DNA of 64,000 nt, from positions 19,933-83,932 of the IMG/VR virus record IMGVR_UViG_3300025913_000027, one strand, 5' to 3'. The notes beneath the pieces were generated by a model. The model ran no database searches and had not been told where the DNA came from. It saw only the letters and a program-made list of their open reading frames with translations. This document shows positions 41,534 to 50,698 of this stretch, one piece after another. The stretch's first letter is position 1, and the number at the start of each line of letters is the position of its first letter. This DNA comes from a virus. The translations under genes were made by a program, and so were the position numbers.

Positions 41534-41913
41534 TGAAAGATGCCAAGGGTCACGGCAGTAACGCGCATAATTCCGGCATCGATAAAATTCCGGGCTGGAG
41601 CCCGGTCAAACTTGTGCCGACGAATAGCCTCCGTCCGCGCCCAGAGAATACCGCGATGATTGAGAAATTCAAAGCGCGAGATGCGGCCAGCGAGAGGGCT
41701 TTTCGCGAAGCATATCCCGGAGAGAAATACGTGCCGTATCCGGGCGACATGCGCTACAAAGTAGACGAGATCAGAAAGACGATCCGGACAGGGGGCTCTC
41801 TTCCGCCGCTCGCGGTCAACAAAGACAACACGATAGAAGACGGCGAAAACCGCTGGAATGCCTATAAGGCCGAAGGCGTAAAGATGATCCCGGTTAGGAT
41901 TAAAACTAGATGA
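41533..41913 (+). CDS. KDAxGHGSN-tagged protein 10: ParB-like domain (126 aa)
   Basis: Tag MKDAKGHGSNAHNSGIDKIP. The payload has the ParB/Srx pattern: VKLVPTNSLRPRPENT, a helix DEIRKTIRTGGSLPPLAVNK, DGENRWNAYKAEGVKMIPVR with the DGxxR-x2-A motif. Such domains bind nucleotides and act as nucleases, CTPases or kinases. It lies between two tail genes, TGATG/ATGA-coupled on both sides, so it is made at tail-assembly time. Confidence 0.65.
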   Translation: MKDAKGHGSNAHNSGIDKIPGWSPVKLVPTNSLRPRPENTAMIEKFKARDAASERAFREAYPGEKYVPYPGDMRYKVDEIRKTIRTGGSLPPLAVNKDNTIEDGENRWNAYKAEGVKMIPVRIKTR

Positions 41914-44483
41914 CCCTCCCCTTCACCTTCGCGTGGGTCGATGAGACCCAGACGACCTTCGATCCGAACACGATGAACGTGTTCGACGAGGACATCTTCT
42001 CGTTCGTCATCCAGCACGACGAGGGACAAATCCCGACGCTTGACATCATCGTAAAGAACCCCCGCATCGGGCTGCTCTCGCCCGGGCGCAAAGTCTGGGC
42101 ATGGCTTGGATGGCAGAGCCCGGCGTCCGATCCGAACTATCACGGAGCGCTCGTACCGCTGTTCTTCGGCGTGCTTGTCGGCGTCCCTACGAGCCTCTTC
42201 AAGGAGAAGGTGACGCTCCAGTTCATCGCGCGCTCGCCGCAGTTCATTGCGAACAAACAGGCGCTCGCCGAAACCATGAAGACCTCGCCCTACTACGATC
42301 CGATCTTTATTGAGACGACCAAGCGGGATGACCCGGACACGATCCTCGAAGGATGGTCGGCGCTCTGGCATATCGACCGCACGTCGCTCGCGATCACCGC
42401 GTCCGACATCCTCGTTGGCGAAGACGGCAACGCCGAGTTCGACGAGGATCACGCGTTCTACGATAGCGTCTCGCTGCAATTAGGGCAGCCCCCGCTCGTG
42501 AACATCCGCGTTGAGGCCACTGTCAATTGGACCCAGCGCACGTCGGGCTTCTTCAAGGTGCCAGCAGTCAACATCTCCAGCTATACGGGCGAGACGCTGC
42601 TCAGCGATTGGCCGAAGCCCGGGGCAAGCCTCGGCGGCGGGTACAAGTGCGAGACAAGCTTTGTGACGGATGTCTACTTCATCTCCGAGACGCCAAACAC
42701 GTCTTACAACTATTCGTGGACGAACTCTGACCCCAATCCGGGTCAGTGCTCGACCGCGTCGTCGTCGTATTCGTCGAGCGGCCCTGCCCTGCTTGCGCCC
42801 GATCCGTTGCAAAATGTGTTGACGAGTTACTATCGAGGCGGCGTCTGCTTTCCAGACAGTGATCCGCCGACCAATACCTCCCTCGAAGCGTCTTCTAGCG
42901 GCGTGATCATTCCGCTCTGGAATGTTTCGATGGACATGACAATTCGCTATGACGCGAACCGGCAGTTCTCGGAAGTGCTGTCATTCGACATGCTTGCAAA
43001 CGTGCAGGGCATTCTCGCTTCGCCAACTGTCGATCAAAACACTGAATTGCTCACAGTCTCGTCGGTCGATATCGGGCAACCGCTGATCGAAGTGGACGCG
43101 TGGACTGATTTTGCGGGCAGGCACGTCAGTCTCGCACAGATGATCTTCCCGAACAACCCAACTACGCCGGGAGGTCTATCGTATCAGGTTTGCGTGCAGG
43201 CTGGCACCGCTGGCGTGGTCGAGCCGGTATTCAGCGACATCCCCGGCTTCATCACGAATGATAATGGCGTCGTCTGGGCCAGCCTCGGTACGCAAGGCGT
43301 GTCGCAGGCCTCGGCTTGGGCTCCGGGCGCGTATGTCCCGCTCGGGCAGATCATGCTTCTGCAAAATCAGGTATTCAACACGAGCACCGGCACCTTCGAG
43401 GATGTCCCCGGAGCAACGAGCTATTATCTCTGCACCACGGCGGGCCAGACGAACGGCAAGTACATCGTCAAGACGTACACGCCCCCAGTTACGTCCAATG
43501 TCGAGCCCACTCCAGCAGTCCGCCACATCAACTATATCAAGCAGCCGAACTTCTCGACGGTGGTAGGCGCGTCAATTGCGGACGGCACCGTGATCTGGAC
43601 CGTACTCGGCACGTCTCCCGCGCTTCTGGGTATCCCGATTGGCGGCACCGCGAACGACGTGCGAGCGCGCAGCTACTTCCCGACATCTCGGGGCATTGCC
43701 AGTGTCGAGTATCTTATCAGTCGCGCTCGTGCTCGTCTGCGGTTCCGGGCGCGAGCGGTGAAGATCGGCTGGGAGTGTCGGTTCGCCGACGCGGTCCCGC
43801 TCTCGTGCCGTAAGAACGGCACGCTGTTCGATCCCCGGCTCCCCGGCGGCGCGGCCACTGGCAAGATCACTGCGTACTCGCTCTCATGCAGCGGCGACGG
43901 CAAGCTTCGGGGCAAAGTCGAAATCGGATGTGCCATTGGTTTCGGCGACAGCATTGACGAGATCACGGGAACGCCGGAGTACGCGGCTCCCGGCTACATG
44001 CAAGTCGGATATCAACGCTATGACGGAGCGATGGTGCCACACGGTAGCAATGACACTACGTTTTCATTGCCGGTCTACGGCGGGTTCGATGATGGGCTTC
44101 ACTTCCCCCTCCGCTGGCAAGATGTTAGCGATGGCGGGCTCGTCAGCGGCAGTCTCGCCGATCAGAAGAAGGCGATTGAGGCCTCATTCGCGACCGCGCG
44201 TATCCTCCAGTATTTGAACCAAGCGGGCGGCTCGGTCGGCTCAGCGAATGCGACGGTTCATCAAAACGGCGTCGCGCCGGATGTGGCGTGGCAGATCACG
44301 CGCGAACAGCTCGCGTTGCTCAGTCAGAATACGCCCTACGTGATGGCTGCAAATCCGATCTCATGGTCCTGTCTTTTGAAGCCCTGCGCGGGTAACGGGC
44401 CGTTCGGCGGATCATACGCCATCTCGGTCTCGCCGCTCGTCGTTCCGAAAGGGATCAATCTGGAGGCTCCGTCGTCGCCATGA
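41910..44483 (+). CDS. Tail tip / baseplate hub-like protein (857 aa)
   Basis: The largest tail protein here. The N-terminal 200 residues (FSFVIQHDEGQIPTLDIIVK, VWAWLGWQSP) fit a hub-type tail protein; the middle has FSEVLSFDMLANVQ; a carbohydrate-type insert near 420-560 repeats APGAYVPLGQIM-like and HVSLAQMIFPNNP-like units; the end (SRARARLRFRARAVKIGWEC) is basic. Position downstream of the tape measure fits the distal tail complex. Confidence 0.65.
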   Translation: MTLPFTFAWVDETQTTFDPNTMNVFDEDIFSFVIQHDEGQIPTLDIIVKNPRIGLLSPGRKVWAWLGWQSPASDPNYHGALVPLFFGVLVGVPTSLFKEKVTLQFIARSPQFIANKQALAETMKTSPYYDPIFIETTKRDDPDTILEGWSALWHIDRTSLAITASDILVGEDGNAEFDEDHAFYDSVSLQLGQPPLVNIRVEATVNWTQRTSGFFKVPAVNISSYTGETLLSDWPKPGASLGGGYKCETSFVTDVYFISETPNTSYNYSWTNSDPNPGQCSTASSSYSSSGPALLAPDPLQNVLTSYYRGGVCFPDSDPPTNTSLEASSSGVIIPLWNVSMDMTIRYDANRQFSEVLSFDMLANVQGILASPTVDQNTELLTVSSVDIGQPLIEVDAWTDFAGRHVSLAQMIFPNNPTTPGGLSYQVCVQAGTAGVVEPVFSDIPGFITNDNGVVWASLGTQGVSQASAWAPGAYVPLGQIMLLQNQVFNTSTGTFEDVPGATSYYLCTTAGQTNGKYIVKTYTPPVTSNVEPTPAVRHINYIKQPNFSTVVGASIADGTVIWTVLGTSPALLGIPIGGTANDVRARSYFPTSRGIASVEYLISRARARLRFRARAVKIGWECRFADAVPLSCRKNGTLFDPRLPGGAATGKITAYSLSCSGDGKLRGKVEIGCAIGFGDSIDEITGTPEYAAPGYMQVGYQRYDGAMVPHGSNDTTFSLPVYGGFDDGLHFPLRWQDVSDGGLVSGSLADQKKAIEASFATARILQYLNQAGGSVGSANATVHQNGVAPDVAWQITREQLALLSQNTPYVMAANPISWSCLLKPCAGNGPFGGSYAISVSPLVVPKGINLEAPSSP

Positions 44484-44713
44484 CACTCGAAGCAATCATC
44501 CGTCCATTCGTGGGCGATCAGGTCAGTCCGCAGCCGTTCCATCCGGGTAACTCGGCGAGCGCCCCGCCCGTGCGCCTGTCTGTTGGCCAGATCGGCGGCA
44601 GTAAAACATTCAGCTTTAGCTCAAGTACGTCGATCTCTTCCTACATGGCCGCCGTCCATACGGAGAAAACTTCGACGGCATTCGACATGACCACCGGGAA
44701 GCTGGCGCAGTAA
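44480..44713 (+). CDS. Small tail-region protein (77 aa)
   Basis: Starts MTLEAIIRPFVGDQVSPQPF; beta-rich with a Ser-rich centre (GGSKTFSFSSSTSISSYM). ATGA overlap with the hub gene. Probably a tail tip component; no family recognised. Confidence 0.5.
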   Translation: MTLEAIIRPFVGDQVSPQPFHPGNSASAPPVRLSVGQIGGSKTFSFSSSTSISSYMAAVHTEKTSTAFDMTTGKLAQ

Positions 44714-44714
44714 G

Positions 44715-46361
44715 ATGGCAACACGTAAAACCCATGTCGTCCGGATCGGAACGACTAAACAGTTTATCGACATAGAGGTGCTCGATGCTATCGCGTTCCG
44801 TCACGCGAACGGCAAAGAGATGGTCCTCGACCTCGCTGCGGAAAAAGCAGTCCCGTACATCGTCGATGAAACCGGCGGTGGCAATGGAAAGACGCCGGGC
44901 AAAGCGACGCGACGCTCGCATATGAAGCGGCTCAAGGGAGCGGACAAGACCCAGATTATCGATGTCGAGGTCCTCGACGCAATCGCGTTCAAAGACGAGA
45001 ACGGCAAAGAGTGGATTTTGGACCTGACCCGCAACGACGGGGCCGCAGTCTATAACACGACGACCGGCGAGGGCAATGCGAAAGCTACTCGCCGTGTCCA
45101 CTATGAAAAACTCTACAGCGACCCTAACGACCCGACCTCGGACTTCCTTCTAGTCGAGCGGTGCGATACGATGGCTTTCCGAACGATCAACGGGGAAGAG
45201 ATGGTCGTTGTGATGCCGTCGAGTGACGACGGCTCCGGCTCGGGTCGCGCCTCGACCGCCATGACGCCGTCCGGGTATGATCCAAAGGGGAACACCGCTC
45301 CGCCGTCAAACTCTGATCCTTCCGTGTATGCGTCTTTTCCGAAAGAGAGCAAAGGGGCGCTCCTAAACAAGAGCGGCACTTCGTATGCTGATGCAGTGAA
45401 GGTCGCGTGCGGTCCGCTATGGTGGCCGCGCGCGATCAACCCGAAGGGCGGCCCGTGGTATTGGTACGTCCCTACTCAGACTGCGAAGACGTTTAGCTTG
45501 TACGTGGACCCGGGTCAGTATGTCTGGGCTGGCAACCCCAGCCTCAGCAGCTTCGCGGGCACGCCTCCCAGCTTTACATGGAAATGGCTGCCGGGCATCC
45601 TCACTCAGAACCTCAACGATACCCAAGTATTTTTCTTTCCGTTTCAGCCATTCGGATACGGGTCGCTTGAAGACGCGATCACCGCAGGGGATACGGGAGA
45701 CTGGGGGCTGGTAGATTTTTCTGATACGCATCTCGACGACAAAGAGCCCAACGGGCTTAGTGCGGACCCATGCATCGTCGGCGTCAGGGGCAATCCGGAT
45801 ATCTGGCAGCTCACTGGGATCGCGCCTCCCAAACTCATCAAGCCTATCCCTCCAGCCATCAAGTGGACCGCCGAGCCACTGACCAAGAAGCTCGCCGCGC
45901 AAGCGGCGAAGGCATGGGCGGATGACTGGAACGCAACTTCGGATGCGTTCAATCAGCAGATGGCGGGTTGCGCGATCACTCTCGAAAACATTTGGTGGTA
46001 CATCCATTGGCCCTATCCCGTTGACAATGGCGGCACTCAGCGCTTCTTGGGAGCTACCCGGCCATCGGTCTTCACTTACCCCAGTACAGCTTTCCACGTT
46101 CCGCTGTACGACGAACACACGACCGAGACGCCCGGCCCGAAGGAAACGGGCGGCCGATATATCGGCGGTCTCCCGGGCCAGTTCTGGGTGATCGGCAGCT
46201 CTGACATCACTGTCATCAACGGGATGGCTTTGCAGCTATATCCGCCGGGCGACATCGTAGGCCTGCACGGGGCATATGCGAGCTACATCGCTGTCGGGCA
46301 ACTGGACCCAAACAAGTGGGACACGTCTGATCCTGAAAAACCGAAGCTCAAAGGCCGGTAG
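44715..46361 (+). CDS. Tail-region protein with three N-terminal repeats (548 aa)
   Basis: Residues 1-165 contain three diverged copies of a unit with R-x-H, IDxEVLDAIAFRxxNGKE and VLDL features (cores near residues 20, 80 and 145), joined by TTGEGNAKAT-like linkers. The rest is rich in Pro, Trp and Gly (FTWKWLPGILTQNLNDTQVF) with no recognisable domain. Probably a tail fibre or tip protein. Confidence 0.55.
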   Translation: MATRKTHVVRIGTTKQFIDIEVLDAIAFRHANGKEMVLDLAAEKAVPYIVDETGGGNGKTPGKATRRSHMKRLKGADKTQIIDVEVLDAIAFKDENGKEWILDLTRNDGAAVYNTTTGEGNAKATRRVHYEKLYSDPNDPTSDFLLVERCDTMAFRTINGEEMVVVMPSSDDGSGSGRASTAMTPSGYDPKGNTAPPSNSDPSVYASFPKESKGALLNKSGTSYADAVKVACGPLWWPRAINPKGGPWYWYVPTQTAKTFSLYVDPGQYVWAGNPSLSSFAGTPPSFTWKWLPGILTQNLNDTQVFFFPFQPFGYGSLEDAITAGDTGDWGLVDFSDTHLDDKEPNGLSADPCIVGVRGNPDIWQLTGIAPPKLIKPIPPAIKWTAEPLTKKLAAQAAKAWADDWNATSDAFNQQMAGCAITLENIWWYIHWPYPVDNGGTQRFLGATRPSVFTYPSTAFHVPLYDEHTTETPGPKETGGRYIGGLPGQFWVIGSSDITVINGMALQLYPPGDIVGLHGAYASYIAVGQLDPNKWDTSDPEKPKLKGR

Positions 46362-46390
46362 TTGACTTTTCACTGAAATACGGTTAATGA
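46362..46390 (+). promoter_or_regulatory. Putative promoter ahead of gene 46409
   Basis: TTGACT (46362-46367), 17-base spacer, TAATGA (46385-46390). It starts directly behind the upstream stop codon and is closer to a general sigma70 site than to the GCTA type. Confidence 0.4.
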
Positions 46391-46408
46391 CACAACCTTC
46401 AAAGGATC

Positions 46409-47260
46409 ATGCCCATGCCCGCCAGTCTTGTCTTTCGTACCGACGATCCAGCTCGCTGGGGCGGGGGCCAAGGCTCCGACCTCGCAGCGGTCACTATCGA
46501 TCTCAATTTCTGGACGCTCTTTAGCGCGGTACAGGCCCTTGAAGATCACCAATCTGTCGGCGCGGGGATCGATTATATCAATCAGCCAGCAGGCGGCAAT
46601 CTCTTCTATATTCATCTGACAGATCATCGTGTGCTCGGGCCGTTTGTGATCCCGAGTTCGCAGTGGAACCCGCGCGATGAATGGGAGCCGATCACGACGT
46701 ATGCGGCTTACGATGTCGTCTCGCATGACGGGGCGCTCTATCTCATTGTCATTCCTCACACGAGCGGCACGACATTCTCCGCGTTCGCGACTGACGGGCA
46801 GGGACATCTACTCTACAACCTCCTGCTCGCGGAGCCCGCGAACGGGGTTCCGCCCAACGGCACTCGGGGCCAGCGGCTCGTCGCTACCGCAGGCAGCCCG
46901 GCGTCAGAATGGCAGAACGACTTCATTCGACTGCACGTTTTTGTCGAAGGTCAGCCCAATCCGGCGGAGACGCTGTTGCAGTACACCGTCACTGATGACA
47001 TGACGCTGCCGATCAATCTTGAAGGTTCGGTCTTCTATCAGCGCATCCCCAGCGTGACTAACGTAGTCTACGAGATCGCGAAGAACGGGACAAGCATCGG
47101 CACCATCGAATTTGATGGCCCGTCGCCTGTCGATATCCTCGTCACGTTCACGACAGCAGTCACTTTCGTTCCGGGAGATATTCTGACCCTTATCGGCCCG
47201 ACCACTCCGGATGCGGTGCAGCTCGACATCTCGTTCACGCTTCTTGCTACCCTGACGTGA
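46409..47260 (+). CDS. Tail fibre-type protein (283 aa)
   Basis: Starts MPMPASLVFRTDDPARWGGG, with a segment VIPSSQWNPRDEWEPITTYA, then AAYDVVSHDGALYLIVIPHT of the carbohydrate-binding CBM5/12-like kind often found in tail fibres, and a beta-rich C-terminus. A second ATG two codons in fits the AAGGA spacing better. Likely part of the host-contact apparatus. Confidence 0.55.
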   Translation: MPMPASLVFRTDDPARWGGGQGSDLAAVTIDLNFWTLFSAVQALEDHQSVGAGIDYINQPAGGNLFYIHLTDHRVLGPFVIPSSQWNPRDEWEPITTYAAYDVVSHDGALYLIVIPHTSGTTFSAFATDGQGHLLYNLLLAEPANGVPPNGTRGQRLVATAGSPASEWQNDFIRLHVFVEGQPNPAETLLQYTVTDDMTLPINLEGSVFYQRIPSVTNVVYEIAKNGTSIGTIEFDGPSPVDILVTFTTAVTFVPGDILTLIGPTTPDAVQLDISFTLLATLT

Positions 47261-47264
47261 TCCG

Positions 47265-48434
47265 ATGACAGTTGCCATTGAAGAAATCCACGGCGGTACG
47301 AACTTCAATGTCGGCAGCAATGTCGGTATCTCGTCCTCGCAAGGCGGCACGATCACTACGGACGGGACCGACCGTCTTGTCGTGCTCGCGTTCTTCACCG
47401 GCCGGTCGGACAACTCACTAAATCAGGTTCATGTCAACAGCGTCACCGCGTCCGGCCTGACCTTCACGCGCGTCTTCACCGATCACTATACCTACACCGA
47501 TGGGTCCTACGGCAGCTTCACGCACGGCACCATCTCAATCGACATCTTCACCGCCCCGGCCGCCGCGCAGCAGACTAACGTAGCGTGGACCACCACTACG
47601 GATGGAGATGGCTTCACCAATAACGGCGGATGCACCGGCTTCGCGGTCTCAGGCCTGTTCGATATCAATAGCCCGTTCGATCCGTCGAACGCTTTCGATG
47701 TCAGTTCGGACACGAGCGGATCGTCCACGACCCCAACCGTGACTGGCGTCGATACGGCGAATAGCTCGGACCTGATCGTCGGCTTCTTCACAGAGCATTC
47801 GGTTAACCCGGCCTCGGCGGACATCACGGCAGGGAGCGGCTGGACCAATATCGGCTCCGTTGCGGCGAACGGAAGCTTTAGCAGCTCCCAGTTCGCAACG
47901 CGAGCCGAGTACAAGAATTTCTCGTCACCGCAGTCTTCGCTTTCCGTCCCGCTCGGCTCCAGCAACGCCTATTGGTATGGCGTCGCAATCTCTTTCACGG
48001 CGGTCGGCGGAAACACTTGGGCCTCGACCGAGGCAACCGACGTTATGGCTTTCTCGGGCTACCCGGGCGTGCCATGGCCGCACGGTGACCTCGCCTCGAC
48101 CGAAGCCACGGACACGTTCGCGGGCGCAGGGTATCCGGCGATGTACGCCGCGATGGCCGCCAGTGAATTTCCGGATGCTTTTTCGGCCTACGGTTTCCAG
48201 CCATTGGTCGGGACACTGAGCGCTACAGAGCGAAAAGATACGTTCGCGGGCGCGGGCATCGGATACGGATCAGATGGGACGTGGGCGTCAACGGAGGCGA
48301 TTGACATTTTCACGGCAACTGGATATGCTCCGGTCTCCGGAACCTTCAACACATCTGAAAGTCCTGATCGCTTCAACGCCTTGGGCGCAGGCGTCACTCG
48401 GGTTCGGCGTCGCCGCACCGTCATTGTTGCATAA
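47265..48434 (+). CDS. Putative receptor-binding protein with STEA-type repeats (389 aa)
   Basis: Residues 1-245 form a jelly-roll-like beta domain (TDRLVVLAFFTGRSDNSLNQ, YWYGVAISFTAVGG). Residues about 250-375 contain six diverged copies of a unit like ASTEATDTFAGAGYP, each about 22 residues. The end is RVRRRRTVIVA. Such a modular end suggests a surface-exposed, adaptable region. Function inferred from position. Confidence 0.55.
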   Translation: MTVAIEEIHGGTNFNVGSNVGISSSQGGTITTDGTDRLVVLAFFTGRSDNSLNQVHVNSVTASGLTFTRVFTDHYTYTDGSYGSFTHGTISIDIFTAPAAAQQTNVAWTTTTDGDGFTNNGGCTGFAVSGLFDINSPFDPSNAFDVSSDTSGSSTTPTVTGVDTANSSDLIVGFFTEHSVNPASADITAGSGWTNIGSVAANGSFSSSQFATRAEYKNFSSPQSSLSVPLGSSNAYWYGVAISFTAVGGNTWASTEATDVMAFSGYPGVPWPHGDLASTEATDTFAGAGYPAMYAAMAASEFPDAFSAYGFQPLVGTLSATERKDTFAGAGIGYGSDGTWASTEAIDIFTATGYAPVSGTFNTSESPDRFNALGAGVTRVRRRRTVIVA

Positions 48435-48445
48435 GGAGAAGCGAT

Positions 48446-48823
48446 ATGTCTGTCAACTATAACACCACTCTCAAGAACACGCGCATGACCGATGTGGTCA
48501 CTGCGATTGGCGCGACCGGCTACCTCAACATCTACACGTCCGGGCTAGGCACGCTGCTTGCGTCCGTGCCTTTGGCGAACCCGGCTGGCACCGTCACGGG
48601 CGGCGTCTTGTCGTTCTCTGGCGCTCCGCTGACGGATACCTCGGCTAACGCGTCGGGTACGGCGGCAGCAGCTACCGTGACGACCGCAGTCGATGGCGGC
48701 GGCACCGTGATCATCTCGGGCCTGACGGTCAGCGCGACTTCGGGCGACATCGTTGTGTCCTCGACGAACCTCGTCGCTGGGCAGCCCTTCACGATCACTT
48801 CGGCCTCCATTACGCACGGCTGA
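48446..48823 (+). CDS. Small virion-type beta protein (125 aa)
   Basis: Starts MSVNYNTTLKNTRMTDVVTA, then GYLNIYTSGLGTLLASVPLA and a Thr/Ala/Gly-rich beta-sandwich sequence. Similar small proteins occur near phage fibre genes. GGAG precedes the ATG. Probably a structural protein. Confidence 0.55.
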   Translation: MSVNYNTTLKNTRMTDVVTAIGATGYLNIYTSGLGTLLASVPLANPAGTVTGGVLSFSGAPLTDTSANASGTAAAATVTTAVDGGGTVIISGLTVSATSGDIVVSSTNLVAGQPFTITSASITHG

Positions 48824-48831
48824 CCTTCGAA

Positions 48832-49770
48832 GTGAAGCCCCCTCTTCACATTCAGGGCATGCACGGCCTTGGCGACAACCTGCATCAGCGGGCCGTGATC
48901 CGGCAGTTGATGCAGACGCGGGACGTGACGTTGGAGACCTCGTGGCCTGCGGTCTATCATGACCTCATGGCCGAAGGGCTTAAAGTCACTCGGCGGCCAG
49001 TCGCCCTGCGGACCCAATCCAAAAACGCCGCTCGCGAAAGCGAAGCGGCGAAATTCTCGTCTAGGCACCCGTTCGCGCGGGCCGGGCTCCGCGTTGCCTA
49101 CGGCGGGGGCCAAGTCCTCCAGACGCCGAGCAAGACAATTTTAGAGGTCATGTGCAGCGTCACCGGCACGAGCTACGCTGAGGCGGACTACAGGCTTCCC
49201 ATTCCGGACGCGTGGGACAGCGCTCTCTTCAAGGTGCTCGACGCGCTCCCGATGCAGGCCTCGGGCAAGCCGTGGATGTTCTATCGGCCGCTCGTTGCGC
49301 GCCCGGAGTGGCGCGGCGGGGCCATGCGAAACGCGGACGCCGGGGCCTATCACGAAATCTTCAACTCCATACGGGACAAGTTCTTTGTCGTCTCCGTCGC
49401 CGATCTCGTCGAGGGGCAGGAGTGGATCGTCGGCCCGGATGCTCAAGCCGACCTGAATTTCCACCGGGGCGAGTTAGTATTCGAGGCTATGGCTGCCTTG
49501 GCGAAGCAATGTGACCTCGTCTTCACCTCCAGCGGCTTCCCGGCCATTCTCGGTCCGGCAGTCGGGACGCCGACAATCTCCATCGTCGGGGGATACGAAG
49601 ACCCACGATGCCATGACAGCGGCGCTCGCTTCGCCCCCTACCTCTCAATCGGCCCGAGGGCTCCATGCTCGTGCTGGACTTCCCAGTGCAAGAAAGTCTG
49701 TGATAAATCTATCGATCTCGACACGGCGAAGCGCGCCGTCGCTGAGTTCGTGTCCCGAGAGTGTATATAA
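48832..49770 (+). CDS. GT9-like glycosyltransferase (312 aa)
   Basis: The opening HIQGMHGLGDNLHQRAVIRQ matches the nucleotide-binding start of heptosyltransferase (GT9) folds, and the later DLVFTSSGFPAILGPAVGTP followed by TISIVGG matches their acceptor/donor-site block. A Cys-rich end (APCSCWTSQCKKVCDK) follows. GTG start. First gene of the sugar block; acceptor unknown. Confidence 0.6.
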   Translation: MKPPLHIQGMHGLGDNLHQRAVIRQLMQTRDVTLETSWPAVYHDLMAEGLKVTRRPVALRTQSKNAARESEAAKFSSRHPFARAGLRVAYGGGQVLQTPSKTILEVMCSVTGTSYAEADYRLPIPDAWDSALFKVLDALPMQASGKPWMFYRPLVARPEWRGGAMRNADAGAYHEIFNSIRDKFFVVSVADLVEGQEWIVGPDAQADLNFHRGELVFEAMAALAKQCDLVFTSSGFPAILGPAVGTPTISIVGGYEDPRCHDSGARFAPYLSIGPRAPCSCWTSQCKKVCDKSIDLDTAKRAVAEFVSRECI

Positions 49771-49772
49771 AC

Positions 49773-50414
49773 ATGCCCGGCTACGTGATGCGCCCACCGG
49801 TCGCGCCGCTCAATATCGTCGCGCCGACCACACAAGATATCGCCGTCGTCATGTGCGGCGGCGGAGACCCGTTCGCAGAGTGGAAACTCGCTCAGGAGAT
49901 GTGCGAGCACGTCGGCAAGAATGCCAGTATCTTTGCCGGGAATGACATGATAGAACACTTTCCGGGAAACATCGATCACGCCGTCTCGCTACATCCCGAC
50001 AAACTCAAGATATGGCTTTCACGCCGTAAATTTACGGGCTTTAACGACCCGCCGAAGGTGTGGGCGCATCGCAACTACGAAGGGGCAGTCACACACTGGA
50101 CGCGGGATTGGTCAGGCTCGACCGGCCTGTTCTGTGTCAAGATCGCACGGGAGAACGGCTTCACGCATATCGTTTTGTGTGGCGTCCACATGACCGTAGA
50201 TGGGAACCACTTCGTTCGCAAGCAGCCATGGAATGCCGCGCACGGTTTTAGACGCGGCTGGACAGCGCGGATACCGGAGTTGCGGCCCTACGTTCGAAGC
50301 TTCGGCGGCTGGACCCGAGAAGAGTTCGGAGCGCCGACCGAGGAATGGCTCAAGCAGGATATCGAAGATTTGCATCGGACTAATCGACACTTCAATGGGG
50401 GACTGAAAGCATGA
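49773..50414 (+). CDS. Putative MAF/DUF115-like sugar-transfer protein (213 aa)
   Basis: Starts MPGYVMRPPVAPLNIVAPTT (a GTG at 49761 is an alternative). DIAVVMCGGGDPFAEWKLAQ, then HAVSLHPDKLKIWLSRR and FCVKIARENGFTHIVLCGVH resemble the Rossmann-type MAF/DUF115 and sialyltransferase-like proteins. Its place inside the sugar block supports a sugar role. Tentative. Confidence 0.45.
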   Translation: MPGYVMRPPVAPLNIVAPTTQDIAVVMCGGGDPFAEWKLAQEMCEHVGKNASIFAGNDMIEHFPGNIDHAVSLHPDKLKIWLSRRKFTGFNDPPKVWAHRNYEGAVTHWTRDWSGSTGLFCVKIARENGFTHIVLCGVHMTVDGNHFVRKQPWNAAHGFRRGWTARIPELRPYVRSFGGWTREEFGAPTEEWLKQDIEDLHRTNRHFNGGLKA

Positions 50415-50698
50415 TCGATCTCAAGGACGTTGACCCGAGCATTAAGCGGCTGTTCCCTTGGCTGCTCTTTCTGCTGCTCGCCGCTGCTCTCTCGCTTGGC
50501 GCGATCACGCTTGCCCGGGCCGACATCTCATGCGAAGAAGTCGTCACCCGCGTCGGTCTCAAGCCATTGTGGCTCGCCGAACGTATCGCTCGGCACGAAC
50601 ACCCGGAGCTGACCGAGGCCCAGATCGCGTGGGGCCGGAAGTGTGTCCGGGACTATCGCCGCGCCGTCAAGGAGCGCATTGAGAGCGCGTTCCGATGA
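50411..50698 (+). CDS. Membrane-anchored periplasmic protein (95 aa)
   Basis: Starts MIDLKDVDPSIKRLFPWLLF, one hydrophobic segment (LLLAAALSLGAITLARA), then about 60 residues, mostly helical and with two Cys (ISCEEV, RKCVRD). Could be a spanin-like or regulatory membrane protein, but the lysis genes lie further on. Role unknown. Confidence 0.5.
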   Translation: MIDLKDVDPSIKRLFPWLLFLLLAAALSLGAITLARADISCEEVVTRVGLKPLWLAERIARHEHPELTEAQIAWGRKCVRDYRRAVKERIESAFR

